Source: Balneolaceae bacterium UBA3186 (lineage in GTDB: Bacteria; Bacteroidota; Rhodothermia; Balneolales; Balneolaceae). Taken from it: 64,000 nucleotides of DNA. The DNA is taken from the NCBI GenBank assembly GCA_002364085.1, contig DEXK01000021.1:1-64000 (forward strand), written 5' to 3'. The position numbers were made by a program, and so were the translations under genes. The notes below the pieces were generated by a model, which saw nothing but the letters and a program-made list of their open reading frames with translations, made no database searches and was not told the DNA's origin. Of the stretch, positions 54,301 through 62,435 are shown one piece after another. Every line of letters starts with the position of its first letter. Position 1 is the first letter of the stretch.

Positions 54301-55130
54301 TTGACAACTATAGAACCGTTATTCTCATTTCCAGTTCCATCGCCTCCTGCTGTGAAACTACTTGATGTAGCCGAAGCAGCTATGAATGAGCCTCCACCTC
54401 CTGCACCACCATTAGCTCCTGCACCACCACCACCGGAATAACCGGCTCCACCACCACTATAATTAGAATCTGCTCCACCGCCACCTGTAAATCCACGACC
54501 ACCGGCTGAACCTGTGCCGTTACCGGTTCCTCCATTTGCAATATCCAGAAGCTGTGATGTATCTGTTGTAGTTGCATCCGCACGGGCACCACCTCCTGCG
54601 TCAGACGAACCACCATCAGAAAATACACCACCACCACCACCTGCAGCTGCTGTATTTGTAGTTGTGCCTCCACCATTTCCGTTGGTACCTGCTGCTCCCG
54701 GTCCTGTTCCTGTTCCTGCATCACCTGCTGTAATACTATTACCGCCTAAACCAAGAGCTCCGTTGGAATTATCACCACCACCACCGGCACCGGCAACCAT
54801 TACCAATACATCATTAATATAAACACCAGTACTACCACCACCACCGGCACTTGAACCCGCATGAGTAACTCCAGCTTCCCCAACTACATAACGAATTACA
54901 TCTCCGGCATTTACTGCAAAAGTAGCAACAGCAGTAGCTCCTTCACCACCAATAGTGTTAATACCATTTCCACCATCACCACCTTTTATAGTTATAGTAA
55001 CTTGTCCATCGGAAGGTACTGTATAAGAACCTGAAGTTAGAGTAGTCTCGTTTACAACTACTTGACCGAATACATTTACTCCCGAAAGAAGTATGAAAAA
55101 CACTGCTGTTAACAGGCTTAAAAATCTCAT
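45375..55130 (-). CDS. giant secreted multidomain surface protein (Gly-rich, SWM/FN3, GEVED, DUF11, beta-helix, SdrD)
   Basis: 3251 residues from the ATG at 55130, which begins a signal peptide (MRFLSLLTAVFFILLSG). A TTG nine codons upstream is less likely. Domains in order: glycine-rich domain (about 25-280; SGSYTVPSDGQVTITIKGG); SwmB-like repeats alternating with fibronectin III (about 285-830; LTLYYDEPIDISSAPANSDY); GEVED domain (about 1000-1165; DYGDAPSSYRTSYN); DUF11 repeats near 1180, 1305, 1640 and 1985. Between these are two copies of an unnamed 200-residue module (about 1430 and 1767). SdrD-like (about 2107), right-handed beta-helix (about 2290-2780; GSLRQFITNANEISG), two more SdrD domains and a terminal DUF11 domain complete it. 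No LPXTG or type IX tail. It starts 27 nt after the barrel/OmpA gene and probably forms a surface fibre or adhesin. Confidence 0.88.
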   Translation of the reverse strand: MRFLSLLTAVFFILLSGVNVFGQVVVNETTLTSGSYTVPSDGQVTITIKGGDGGNGINTIGGEGATAVATFAVNAGDVIRYVVGEAGVTHAGSSAGGGGSTGVYINDVLVMVAGAGGGGDNSNGALGLGGNSITAGDAGTGTGPGAAGTNGNGGGTTTNTAAAGGGGGVFSDGGSSDAGGGARADATTTDTSQLLDIANGGTGNGTGSAGGRGFTGGGGADSNYSGGGAGYSGGGGAGANGGAGGGGSFIAASATSSSFTAGGDGTGNENNGSIVVNFADNPPQLETSTINGTTLTLDYDQILNASSTPAVGDFDVRVNGASITVTNVSINNDIVTITVSPAVFLSDNVALDYTAGTNPILDQQGTQAANLSNQTVTNNTPDITPPGIPQNVSASAISGGAIRINFDDVDESNGSGVASYSVKRATSSGGPYSQVGTVSDNESISYTFTDNTPVNGTTYYYVVSAIDGSSNESANSAEVSATADGVSPQLDSVIVNGETLTLYYDEPIDISSAPANSDYSVTVNIFNNNPVSSLTISGNQVILTLTNVVQPTDNVELDYTPGINKIRDNVGNLASSLNNESVTNQTTGYTPTPPLGVSATAVANGAIAVSFLDVGTGGQIGSYSIRRSTTPGGPYTQVGVVVDNESSSYTFTDNSALNGNTYYYVVASQDGSLNASSNSAEASAVSDNVAPVYETSLVGGSSLLLDYDEILDANSVPATTDFEVRVNGSPVSISSISITNVRVNIELTNAIQQGDNVTFDYTPGTNRIRDIATNEAAAFTGTNAINYTSTNIPFGPDPCPIVNGNDASWACFDGTNNSTTISAKVGNVEIATVDAQGGTQTTFSPNALQQWSSGSFSGDQFNGPQVNASGNTGNATSFDINIANGIPSDAIILSLNKLSPNSGNTAYTLEAFDGTNTKVALNGWVTGQGNDGGVCTNSVNLNYTNGNTTLELQPTVSGNQSCTSSSNAIWFRINTTGVERIEIRKLVSQTDNIHVGLALLADYGDAPSSYRTSYNSRGNDPAFHVLSNTGSNPVYFGGTVDADGNGISNSQANGDDSETTGIGAGDDEDAITSLPVLRTNYSEYEVDLVCTTGGKVGGWLDTNQNGAFDNSEYAFAECIGGVASLSWGGLSGLITGDTFARFRIASQTSSVASPYGIAIGGEVEDYAVSIQEPATPDLEIDKVVDNSTPVEGETITYTVSVTNPGDFDATGVQVTDELPNGITYQSHTASQGTYNTSTDVWNIGTLAEGDTTTVTLTIVATVNSGTVGNTITNNAEITQLNENDPELNNNSASAGITVVAEAADIQVLKIVDNSVPIEGDFINYTISVTNQGPRDATNLKILDQLPSGITFQSANPSVGTFNNSTGIWDIGTFVNGASASLVINAQVDQNTEGSTIANTATIQSVDQNDTNISNNSSTVNITVDEASAPTSCNDRPLLRFTTYTLESGTALELGAVYKFDSVIPGVYARIEIITDNNATLTDIDQTSGTTAFNEAFSPRVQSADGNDAFMDFEISFYDSATNVQKYLSFAATSSDVDGNGASLKEYVGFQNLSSYTIESTTDLVIGSEGIYATYTPDNFNGVSSVDADFTDHTVYSAYTNEPKFRFRAGIQGGGSTSNRLYRLSFDPCEINNFSSPVSENIIDVSVTKAVDNVTPSVGDTVSYTITAKNEKGNAVGNVEVTDQLPAGLTYVSGTTTLGTYANGTGIWDIGTLSGLQSATLTLKATVNTGQEGNTIKNTASFSNFTGGDGNQSNNSADVDIIVFDPSSGLTCNEPPLFNFSSNSLEEGISGQVNAVYRFNNIASGLDALVKIKAISNASLSNIDDNGSGNSAANFSPLFQATQSGGYIDWEFKFVATGTTTPVKKNFAMTALDIDGYINPNNTSQSIRDFLGFTQNQSNSVQGGNNLTETTSGAFQFFTSTPATDGNGSLDFDHMAYIKYNYTSVFEFRTGSNFTNGYSNDRLVDIDFVQCRNQDFNPEVVTTRDADISVVKTVDNANPLENESINFTITVTNNGPERATEVDVNETLPSGLALVQATPSQGTYNQINKTWSVGTLNNGSSVTMTVEATVNSGVTADSLVNTAYLLGLNQFDPNQANDTSKVAIYISNTVEGIVFRDKTGNALTDGDTNLSDASGDQTAVKDVVVHLFKDGGDGLADGSDDVFLRSDTTTISGAFTFQIGEDADYWVVVNSKTGNLTNGASWAEQVYAPSGALCSDGTGGIGTKGSAGNCFGGRRGNQSDNLPVGTDPANTDLANAEHVAKVTMASNNVSGLNFGFSFNVVTDTRDGDDDVSSNRSVQGSLRQFITNANEISGANTMRFVPSVATNETGSGGNWWKITLSSELPVITDPLTTLDGRSFDLNSPLAILNPNSGTIGTGGTVGVDGISLNTFERKELEIDLADVGNNALSINSSGAVVIRHFALFNNTRSLTLTGISGGTIENNMIGTRADGTDPTGLNQSDLGILITGSGSQTPLIQRNYIAYTKDSGIRSENGNATIQFTKNEIYRTGNAQNNADGLEGIGTWSITQNLFHENGKSNGSDVYGGSGIEIGNTFGSATSGNTIRNNTIKNHRTTGINVLNQVSSTLIEKNIITGNGTDYSSAPYKGAGVRLSFPDAQPQQGIYITKNSFSNNKGLAIDIVTSGNGEADGVSPNDGVIESASTEPNKGLDYPVFTLATIDGNQLTVEGYIGKNATRLSGVYTIEIYKAADDGNQQGLTEEGGTLIRPHGEGQTLIGTINTNANGSFSETFTVSSTSIVINDRITALAYDAGNNTSEFSTNQRVVATGVTINGYVYKDDNHNALREGNEVGLENVTIVLYNKSLNSCKSVLTDVNGFYQFSNVLNGEYDLIESVGQSVPTPDVCTPPETDPVDFVSTTPNLRTLLINNIPAQMNFGDFEGSRIEGTVFADNGIGGGTANDGIKNGNEIGLENTVVKALTGSSTLIEQTSTNGAGEYILYVPKSVVGNGGTVKIQEINNTSFVTTGGDAGDTGGSYDITTDINTFTNTVGTSYTSVDFADVAESIFLTDGSQSLQPGATAFFQHTFEAKTDAAVAFTTSSVNNPSNATWPVVLYNDLNCSGTVNSGEPIIQPNDIVNVTTGQTVCLLLRVTVPQGVSNGASSNTTILAVMDYNNTSPVIQQSLSRTDLVTVSDEESGLVLTKSVDQAQALPGATLSYTVSYINNGDEPISSLEITDNTPTYTTFSSANCGVLPNNLTGCTITSPSVGSTGGIKWTFTGTLLPGSSGTVTFTVKIDN

Positions 55131-55157
55131 TTGATATATTTTTTTATCGAAGATCAA

Positions 55158-58100
55158 TTATTTACCTCCACCTTTTCCATCATTGATAAGGTCTAATTCT
55201 AAAAGATTGATTGAATCTGCGTTCAGATATTCAATATTCACTTGATTATCTAAAGCTCTTGATTCGGTACTGATTTCAATTCTATTAGCATCAATACCCC
55301 ATTCTTCTAGGTATTCTTTTATTGAAGCCATTCTGGTATTTGAACTTGAGCTACCGTCTCCATGAAGTACTATTCTTACTGTTTCAGCATTTCTTAAGTA
55401 AGAACCGATTCTGGAAAGAATAGCTTGTACCTCATTGCTTAGTTGAGATCCGCGATCATCAAATGTTACCATATTAGGCACTGAGTAGCTCTGAGAATAG
55501 TCTCTTATCAATAATAGATCTTCTCTTTCTCTCAGTATGTCAATCATGTTATCCATCATTCTTAGAGCAAGGCTATTAGTTGACAGATTGATATCATCTC
55601 TTTGATCATAAATTCTGAGTAGTGACTGATTCGAATATCCGAACTCAACTTTATTACCTGTTTTTTCTACCACACTTATTCTGTTCAGATCAACACCTTC
55701 ACTTACAAGTATGGATTTTATAGTATTTCCAACTTCGATTGACGGCACGCTTAATTCAAGCGATACAACCTGATATTCTTTCATTGTTAATGAAATACGT
55801 TTTACTAGATACTCATGAACTTGGTTTAGAGAAGCCCCATTAGTTAAGTTCAATGCACTAGGAACTGCATTATGTTCAGCTATAAATACGTAATCCCAAC
55901 TTCTGATTCCGCTTATTCTTGGGTTAACCTGAAGATCTTCTACCTGTGATATAAATCTCACATTTCTGTTATCAACACTCAATTCCAACTCAACACGTCT
56001 GTTTCTAGCCATATCAACCCGATCTTTTTCAGGAGCTGCATTTTGGCTGAAACTTAATCCTTCAAACTGAAGACGATCAGCATTTACACCAGCTGCTACC
56101 ATGTAAGCACGTACAGCTTTTGCTCTTCTTTCAGAAAGCTTCAAGTTGTAAGCCTGTGAACTCTTGCTATCGGTGTGACCTGTTACTTTGATGAAGTAAT
56201 CTTCATCACGGTCGATCAAGAACTTGGCAACTTTATCCAACATTTGTGCAGCAGGCTGATTTATGTATGTGCTGTTGTTGTTGAAATGGATATGCTTTGG
56301 AAGTACAGTTAATCTCTCCAATTCACCATATTCAATACTTCTAGCTTCTATAGCTAAAGGCTCCAAAGTATGAGGAATAGTCTGAACCGGGAAAGGAATT
56401 ATTTCAACAGGAGTAGTATCAATAACCAGGCACTCTTCTTCACAGGTCAAGTAGTTGTTCGGATCTATGATCGGAGTCTTCTTAACTGAATTCGGGATCA
56501 GATTATCAAATAATCTTTCGTCAAACTTGTAACTGAAGCCTAGATATGCTCCTCGTTGTGTATAGTTATTAGTAATAAGATCCTGGTCATCATATCCAAA
56601 GAAGTTAAATCCTGTTGCTAATCTAAGATTTGTAGCTACTAAGAAACCAGCTTCAATTCCTAACCCATAATCTTTTGTAGTGAAGTCACTATTTGCAAGT
56701 AAACTTGCATTGATACCCGCGTCCCATTTTTCATCGATATCATAAAGAACTCTACCTGAAATTAATTCAAGGAATGTTGAAGTTCTTAGCTGACTATCAG
56801 ATTCCAGAGAATACTTAGCTGCTATTCTACCTGAAAGTGTAAGATCAGTAGTTGGGTGATAGTTTCCATGAGAAGAAAGAACATGAGCTGTTCTAAAGAA
56901 ATCATCATCGATACTCTTATCAAGTTCATGCTTGAATTCGTATCTGATTAATGCGTCAAATTTGTTAGTAGAGGTACTTCTGTATGCTGCTCCAACCTGC
57001 AGGCGCTCCTGCAACTTGCTAAATCCTGAAACATTCTCACGTGAATTAACAGAAATAATATTTTTAGTTAAAAGAGTCCAGTCTCTGTTTAATTTCAATC
57101 CATAGCCTAAACTATTCAGGTATAGATTTTCATTTGATATAAAACGGGCTTCTGCTCTTGCAGTCGCTTTCCAGTTCGTTCTTGCTGTATAATCAACAGC
57201 TGATGTTATAGCAGTTCCATCATTTACCGCTTGTCCTTCAAGTGTAAACACTCTTTCAAAACCAAAGTTCAATCCCAAACCTTCGGCTAACTGGAACTGG
57301 TTTCTTAATCCAATTGCAGCCTGGCCACTTCTTCCATCAAAAGAATCATTGAGTCTATACTCACTGTACACTTTACCATTTTTCATGTAATTGGCATCTA
57401 TTCCAACTACTGTATTATTTCTTTGTTGAGAACCACTTAATGTATTAATACCGGCTGCACTTGAAATAAACTCATGACGAGCATAAAGTTTAGCGAATTT
57501 TCTTAATCTGTAATCAGCACCAACCGCAATTAAACGCTTATCTGCTTCGTCCAGATCTTGTTCAACTTCACCAAAAGCAGAAGCCCCGGAAAGGAAAGGA
57601 AGATCGGCTTTAACCTTACCCCTAATGTTGGTGTTGTAAGTGGTAGAATCGTTTACAGATTTATAGTTCTCAGAATATCTGAACCCTAACTCGGCATTTA
57701 TATTATTTCCGAATCTTTTTTCAGCTGATAATAATCCACCAAAAGTTCGATCGCTTGTAGTATCATTTCTAGTGAATAGGATTTCATTCTTTAATGATGT
57801 TGAGCTATTTAATTTATAACGAGTTCTTGTTCTGGCTTCAGTTCTGGCTTTCCCTAAACTTGAACCTTCATTACTGAAATTCTTGTCTGATTTTCCTAGT
57901 TGAGCAAATACATCCAGTTTAGATCCTTTATGATCTAACTGTATTCTTGCTGCACTACCATTTCCATTATTATCAGTGTTGGTATTTGCAAATTCACCAA
58001 CAATTTTTGTTGCATCACTTAATTCAGCTGAGATATTACCCGAAAGTAATCTGAAGTTATTTTCCGGATTATTATCCTGAACGGCATTCGCTCCTACTTT

Positions 58101-61100
58101 AATACCCTCAGTTAATTCAGTTTCTGCTTTAACTCCACCAATCAAGTATCTGTCTTGATCGTTTGTAACTTCATAAGTTGCACGAATGAAAACTGGGTTA
58201 AAATCAATATCAACGCTTGAAACAGGGTTTTTAAAAGTAATTACTCCAGAGAACGGATCGATCACATAATCACGGAAACGAGTAAGAGTTTCAACGCTTA
58301 AAATAACATCAGGTTGTTCTCGGTCATAAGTTACTATTTCAATGATCTCACTATTGTCTACAATATCCTTATCCGGTAAATCGTATCTCGAAATACCTTG
58401 TCCCTGGAATTCTCTTACTTTTCTACTAGAGAATGCATTCACACCAAATGCCTGAGCTTTTACCTTTCCTTCTTCAAAATTAGCTTTAAATCCGGTTTGA
58501 GCTCTACTGTAAGTACCTAATTGAACATCCTGATCTCTGTCTTGAGTAATAAAGTCACCATAAAGCGCATACATTTTGCCTTGATCAACTCTTACATATA
58601 ATCTGCTTGATGATTGAGCATCAAAACCCTTAATAGAAGACTCTCCATATACAGGATAAAACTCATCAGGACGTATATCGCGGAATAAACGTTCTTCTTT
58701 ACTCTTTTCGGAATCAAAACCTGCAGTTAGTAGAGTTTTTCCACTTACTTTTCCTTTAATGAAGAATGCAAGTCGGGCATCACCGGTAAAGTTTCCGAAA
58801 TCATAGGATAGTTGTTTCAATTCTCTTTCAAATCCATCAGCTTCTTTTTCAGAATTGATATTTATTTCTTGATTGAATCTGATCGTTCCTTCAATTATAC
58901 CTGCTGCAATTAATGGTCTTAGATCAGGTAAGAACTCAACTTTAACTTCTGATTTAATTACACCCAAATTGGCTCTTACCAGAGAAGTTTTAGGCTGATT
59001 AGTTGAAATCAGTTCAAATTCTGAAACACCACCTTCAATAAAGATTTGTGTACCAGGTTCTTCTTTGTTTAGATCTTCAACTTTCCATCTACCAAATTCA
59101 GTATCTAGTGTTACAGAAGCTCTGTCTCCAACTAAAATGCCGTTTTCATCAAGAATTTCAACTCTTATAAGCGCCGTTGAAACTCCATCAGCAGGCACAT
59201 TACGAATTGGAGCCGTTAAGTTGATTACAGAAGCTTTACCCGGTGCAAAAACTGAAATCTCCTCAGTACCTCTAACATTACCAAAAGGATCGATTTCTTC
59301 CAGTGTTAAAATATTTTCTCCGGCTTCAAAATCAATACTTACATATTCAGAACCTTGAAGTTTAGTTGTTGGTGAAACAGAAGTTTGACCTACTTTAGAA
59401 TTATCAATTACCTCACCATTTAGACTAAGAGTTAACTTAGTTCCTGCAGTACCTTTAACCCAAATTGTATAGTTATTCTTAGTTAAGGTGTCGTTATTTA
59501 CAAGATTCAAGAAGCCAACACCATTTTGTGCATTTAATAGTGCGTCTTCAAGTTTCTGAATAGAATTCAATTCCTCTTCTTTTACTAGACCAGAAATTTC
59601 ACTTGTAGTAGGTTTGCCATCAGGACTTGATTTAACATTTGATCTTTTTACAGTAGAACCACCAACTGTACCACTTGCATTGTCGAATCTACCTTTACCT
59701 GACTGAGCGTTGTTTTCATTTACTGCAAAACTTCTGTTTACGGAATTTGCCAGGTCATCTTTATTTGACTGAGAAAGCTGCTCAATTCTGGAATTTATTT
59801 CATCATTTACACCAGGAGTACATTCACATATTGCGAAATCAGCTCTGTGTAACTGTCCTTTTTTAACATCTACAAATCTACTGGACGGATCGTTAGCGTG
59901 TCTGTTATCCAATACTGAAAGCTTACTTCCTTCTGGTAATGAGTAGTTATCAACTTTTAGTACATGCTTGTTTGGCTTAACAGCATAGAATGTATATTTA
60001 CCTTCGCTGTCCGTAACAACATAAGTTCCGTTTTCCATATATAGGCGAACACCCGGTACACCAACCTCGCCCGGATCTTGCATGTCATTTTCATTACAAT
60101 CCTGAAAAACTTTACCAATTATGTAGGAATTATCGTTAAACAGACCACCACGTACTTCTACTTTAACTTTTGCTTCGTTACTGCTCTTTACAACAACTTC
60201 ATCACTTTTTGCTACAGCTACATTGATCCCTTTCCCTTTTTCTGAACCAGGTCCAACAAATACACGGTATGTTAATTCTTTATTTGATCCCGGCTCGATA
60301 TCTCCAACATCGAATTTAAGACTAGGACCTTTTCCGCCTTCAGGATCCTGTAATTTTACTCCATCTAATTTTGTTGAACCCAATTGGTACTCAAAACCAA
60401 ATGGAAGCAAATCATCAATAAATAAGTTTCTAACTGTATTAATCGCCTCACTTTTGATTGTGATAGTGTAATTAATATAGTCACCGATTTCAGCAGTCGG
60501 TCTGTCTACGGTTTTATTTGTGAATAAAACACCTCTGGCTTGTGGATCAAGTGGGATATCAAAGTTAGTACCTTGTGGGACATTACTAAACGTCCAATCA
60601 TTACCATAAGAAGCTAAGGTATCTACTTTACGACCCGGTGGCAGTAAACCGAGAGGCACTTCTGAGGAGAAAGTATATCCTTCAGGAGTCTCAACTTCAA
60701 CTTTATACGTTCCTGTTTCAAGGTATCTGAATGCAAACCTTCCATCAGGTCCTGTAACGTATTCACTTGGTGCAGGAGTAGTACCATCAGTTTCAAAAAC
60801 TTTAGCTCTACCACCCGCATCTCCACCATTGTTAGCTCCGGTAACATCAAGTATTGTTACTTTTGCATTTCTTACAGGCTGATTTGTTTCACTGTCAAAT
60901 ACTATACCGTATGGGTCAACCACTACTGTTGTTTGAATACGAGCTCCTTGTCCACCACCCAAATTCCCATTGTTAATACCATCACAATTTAATATGGCTT
61001 GGATTACATCATCTTCAACTGTTTCCAGAATCGTATTTCCAATAATTACATCGAAATCAACAGCGTTTCGTGTATTTACTCCACCTTCAATTCTAAATAA

Positions 61101-62354
61101 ACTAGTATTAACACCTGTTTCAATCCCGATAAATTTTTCTGAATCACTAGTTTCAAAAGATTGCAATGTAATGGTTGCCGTATCAATTCTGGATCTAAAC
61201 TCATTACAAACAGATGCTGTTGCTTGTAAATGCAGTTTACGACCAATACTTGATGTTCCTGTCTTTTTACCAAAACTATCATCAGTGAAATAGTCAATGG
61301 TAGCACCGTTTGATGGCAGAAAAGCTTTTACTTCATCTGAAGCCGCATCAACTACAATATTCTCTTCCGGATCACTGTAGCTAATTTCAGCCTTATTTGT
61401 GATCTCCTCACTAGCACCCGGGTTTACTTGAACTTCAAAAGTAGTGCTAAATTCTTCTCCGGCTGATAACCCATCAAATGCCAGGCCTATAAAAGAAACC
61501 GTAGAAGGATCAGAAGGTAATTGACTACTGAATTCATATTTACCGTTACCTTCCATTCCATACAATTGTTGTCCGTTTGTAGTTTCAACAAACTCAACAA
61601 AGCTTACGTTAGAAGGTATTGTATCAAGCAAAATTATCTTACTAGATGAAATCCCATCAATTGTAATTCCTGCTCTAGGCAAAGCAGGAACATCACCACT
61701 GTTTACACCAGCAATGGTATACGTGAAGTTTTCGTTAGGAAGCTTTTCTTCACTTCCTGATTGTGATTTATTTAACTCTATTCTAGCTCCTGAAAGAACG
61801 TAAACAGAATCCCGTTTCAGTAATCTGATTCCAAACTCTCTTGAAACTGCTTCAACATTTACAATAGATGTAATTGAATCGTCTTCAGCCTCGTTAATTG
61901 AACCTGAGTACCTGAAATCGAAGCGCTCTCCCGGGTTTAGTGTGATTTCCCTTCTTAATGTATCTGAAAATTGAGTTCTTGATTTGTTTCCACTTATCCA
62001 TTCAAGATTTTCAAGGTCATATTCACCTTGATCCCAGTTGTATATCTTGATGTCAAAAGTAGAAGCTACATTTCCATTGTTTACTAAGAAGTGATCAAAT
62101 TCAACTTTATCTCCTCTGAACCTCTTAATTGAGTTCTCGAGTTCTAAAGAGAAATTAATAGTGGCATCTACAACTACATTTACCTCGTTTGAGATTATTT
62201 CCTCAAGTGTTGTTGCACCTAACTTGTTAAATGTAGTACTGGCCATATTGGTGATTGAAGTTCCACCTGTTGGGCCGTTTTGTGCACGAACCTCTCCCAT
62301 CCCTGCTACTAAGAGCAGAATCAGAAATGATATGAGAGAGTTAATTTTGAGCAC
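55158..62354 (-). CDS. giant outer-membrane protein: DUF11/SdrD/Big_1 stalk, large beta barrel, OmpA-type end
   Basis: 2398 residues from a GTG that puts a signal peptide first (ISFLILLLVAGMGEVRAQ). Regions in order: an N-terminal GTSITNMASTTF / SNEVNVVV motif common to DUF11 proteins; DUF11-like domains; a CarboxypepD/Cna_B-type domain (about 478-560); DUF11 (about 605-735); SdrD-like (about 745-830; FQDCNENDMQDPGEVGVPG); a Big_1-like domain (about 1045-1135; PADGVSTALIRVEILDENG). A beta-barrel region of some 700-800 residues follows (about 1150-1970; YVIDPFSGVITFKNPV, then RGAYLGFSYKFDERL). An OmpA peptidoglycan-binding domain (about 2010-2130; VTGHTDSKSSQAYNLKLSER) and a degenerate second OmpA-like domain near 2295 end it. 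It could translocate or anchor its two giant neighbours. Confidence 0.88.
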   Translation of the reverse strand: MLKINSLISFLILLLVAGMGEVRAQNGPTGGTSITNMASTTFNKLGATTLEEIISNEVNVVVDATINFSLELENSIKRFRGDKVEFDHFLVNNGNVASTFDIKIYNWDQGEYDLENLEWISGNKSRTQFSDTLRREITLNPGERFDFRYSGSINEAEDDSITSIVNVEAVSREFGIRLLKRDSVYVLSGARIELNKSQSGSEEKLPNENFTYTIAGVNSGDVPALPRAGITIDGISSSKIILLDTIPSNVSFVEFVETTNGQQLYGMEGNGKYEFSSQLPSDPSTVSFIGLAFDGLSAGEEFSTTFEVQVNPGASEEITNKAEISYSDPEENIVVDAASDEVKAFLPSNGATIDYFTDDSFGKKTGTSSIGRKLHLQATASVCNEFRSRIDTATITLQSFETSDSEKFIGIETGVNTSLFRIEGGVNTRNAVDFDVIIGNTILETVEDDVIQAILNCDGINNGNLGGGQGARIQTTVVVDPYGIVFDSETNQPVRNAKVTILDVTGANNGGDAGGRAKVFETDGTTPAPSEYVTGPDGRFAFRYLETGTYKVEVETPEGYTFSSEVPLGLLPPGRKVDTLASYGNDWTFSNVPQGTNFDIPLDPQARGVLFTNKTVDRPTAEIGDYINYTITIKSEAINTVRNLFIDDLLPFGFEYQLGSTKLDGVKLQDPEGGKGPSLKFDVGDIEPGSNKELTYRVFVGPGSEKGKGINVAVAKSDEVVVKSSNEAKVKVEVRGGLFNDNSYIIGKVFQDCNENDMQDPGEVGVPGVRLYMENGTYVVTDSEGKYTFYAVKPNKHVLKVDNYSLPEGSKLSVLDNRHANDPSSRFVDVKKGQLHRADFAICECTPGVNDEINSRIEQLSQSNKDDLANSVNRSFAVNENNAQSGKGRFDNASGTVGGSTVKRSNVKSSPDGKPTTSEISGLVKEEELNSIQKLEDALLNAQNGVGFLNLVNNDTLTKNNYTIWVKGTAGTKLTLSLNGEVIDNSKVGQTSVSPTTKLQGSEYVSIDFEAGENILTLEEIDPFGNVRGTEEISVFAPGKASVINLTAPIRNVPADGVSTALIRVEILDENGILVGDRASVTLDTEFGRWKVEDLNKEEPGTQIFIEGGVSEFELISTNQPKTSLVRANLGVIKSEVKVEFLPDLRPLIAAGIIEGTIRFNQEININSEKEADGFERELKQLSYDFGNFTGDARLAFFIKGKVSGKTLLTAGFDSEKSKEERLFRDIRPDEFYPVYGESSIKGFDAQSSSRLYVRVDQGKMYALYGDFITQDRDQDVQLGTYSRAQTGFKANFEEGKVKAQAFGVNAFSSRKVREFQGQGISRYDLPDKDIVDNSEIIEIVTYDREQPDVILSVETLTRFRDYVIDPFSGVITFKNPVSSVDIDFNPVFIRATYEVTNDQDRYLIGGVKAETELTEGIKVGANAVQDNNPENNFRLLSGNISAELSDATKIVGEFANTNTDNNGNGSAARIQLDHKGSKLDVFAQLGKSDKNFSNEGSSLGKARTEARTRTRYKLNSSTSLKNEILFTRNDTTSDRTFGGLLSAEKRFGNNINAELGFRYSENYKSVNDSTTYNTNIRGKVKADLPFLSGASAFGEVEQDLDEADKRLIAVGADYRLRKFAKLYARHEFISSAAGINTLSGSQQRNNTVVGIDANYMKNGKVYSEYRLNDSFDGRSGQAAIGLRNQFQLAEGLGLNFGFERVFTLEGQAVNDGTAITSAVDYTARTNWKATARAEARFISNENLYLNSLGYGLKLNRDWTLLTKNIISVNSRENVSGFSKLQERLQVGAAYRSTSTNKFDALIRYEFKHELDKSIDDDFFRTAHVLSSHGNYHPTTDLTLSGRIAAKYSLESDSQLRTSTFLELISGRVLYDIDEKWDAGINASLLANSDFTTKDYGLGIEAGFLVATNLRLATGFNFFGYDDQDLITNNYTQRGAYLGFSYKFDERLFDNLIPNSVKKTPIIDPNNYLTCEEECLVIDTTPVEIIPFPVQTIPHTLEPLAIEARSIEYGELERLTVLPKHIHFNNNSTYINQPAAQMLDKVAKFLIDRDEDYFIKVTGHTDSKSSQAYNLKLSERRAKAVRAYMVAAGVNADRLQFEGLSFSQNAAPEKDRVDMARNRRVELELSVDNRNVRFISQVEDLQVNPRISGIRSWDYVFIAEHNAVPSALNLTNGASLNQVHEYLVKRISLTMKEYQVVSLELSVPSIEVGNTIKSILVSEGVDLNRISVVEKTGNKVEFGYSNQSLLRIYDQRDDINLSTNSLALRMMDNMIDILREREDLLLIRDYSQSYSVPNMVTFDDRGSQLSNEVQAILSRIGSYLRNAETVRIVLHGDGSSSSNTRMASIKEYLEEWGIDANRIEISTESRALDNQVNIEYLNADSINLLELDLINDGKGGGK

Positions 62355-62380
62355 TTGTTGTTTAATTTGATTTAAAAGAA

Positions 62381-62402
62381 GAATGAGAGGTCAACCTCAT
62401 TC
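62381..62402 (-). terminator. hairpin between the first and second giant genes
   Basis: GAATGAG and CTCATTC form a 7-bp stem with an 8-nt loop. On the minus strand it is followed by ttcttctttt. It lies 34 nt downstream of the DUF11 gene's stop and 27 nt before the GTG of the next gene, so it may be a leaky terminator that lowers expression of the barrel protein. Confidence 0.4.
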
Positions 62403-62435
62403 TCATAATTCTGGGTTATGTATTTATTCGTTTTT

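Noticed and set aside
54380..54822. Pro-rich plus-strand and Gln/Val-rich minus-strand frames
   Set aside because: Shadows of the GGN-rich glycine domain of the giant surface protein.
54300..54990. Apparent tandem repeat of accacc/ccacca, resembling a microsatellite or CRISPR-like array
   Set aside because: No regular repeat-spacer period. The pattern is Gly codons of a secreted domain.
45375..55130. Type IX secretion C-terminal signal on the giant proteins
   Set aside because: The ends are DUF11-type strands finishing in VKIDN/VKVDS. The usual type IX tail with Gly-rich strand and terminal Lys/Val/Arg pattern is not seen.
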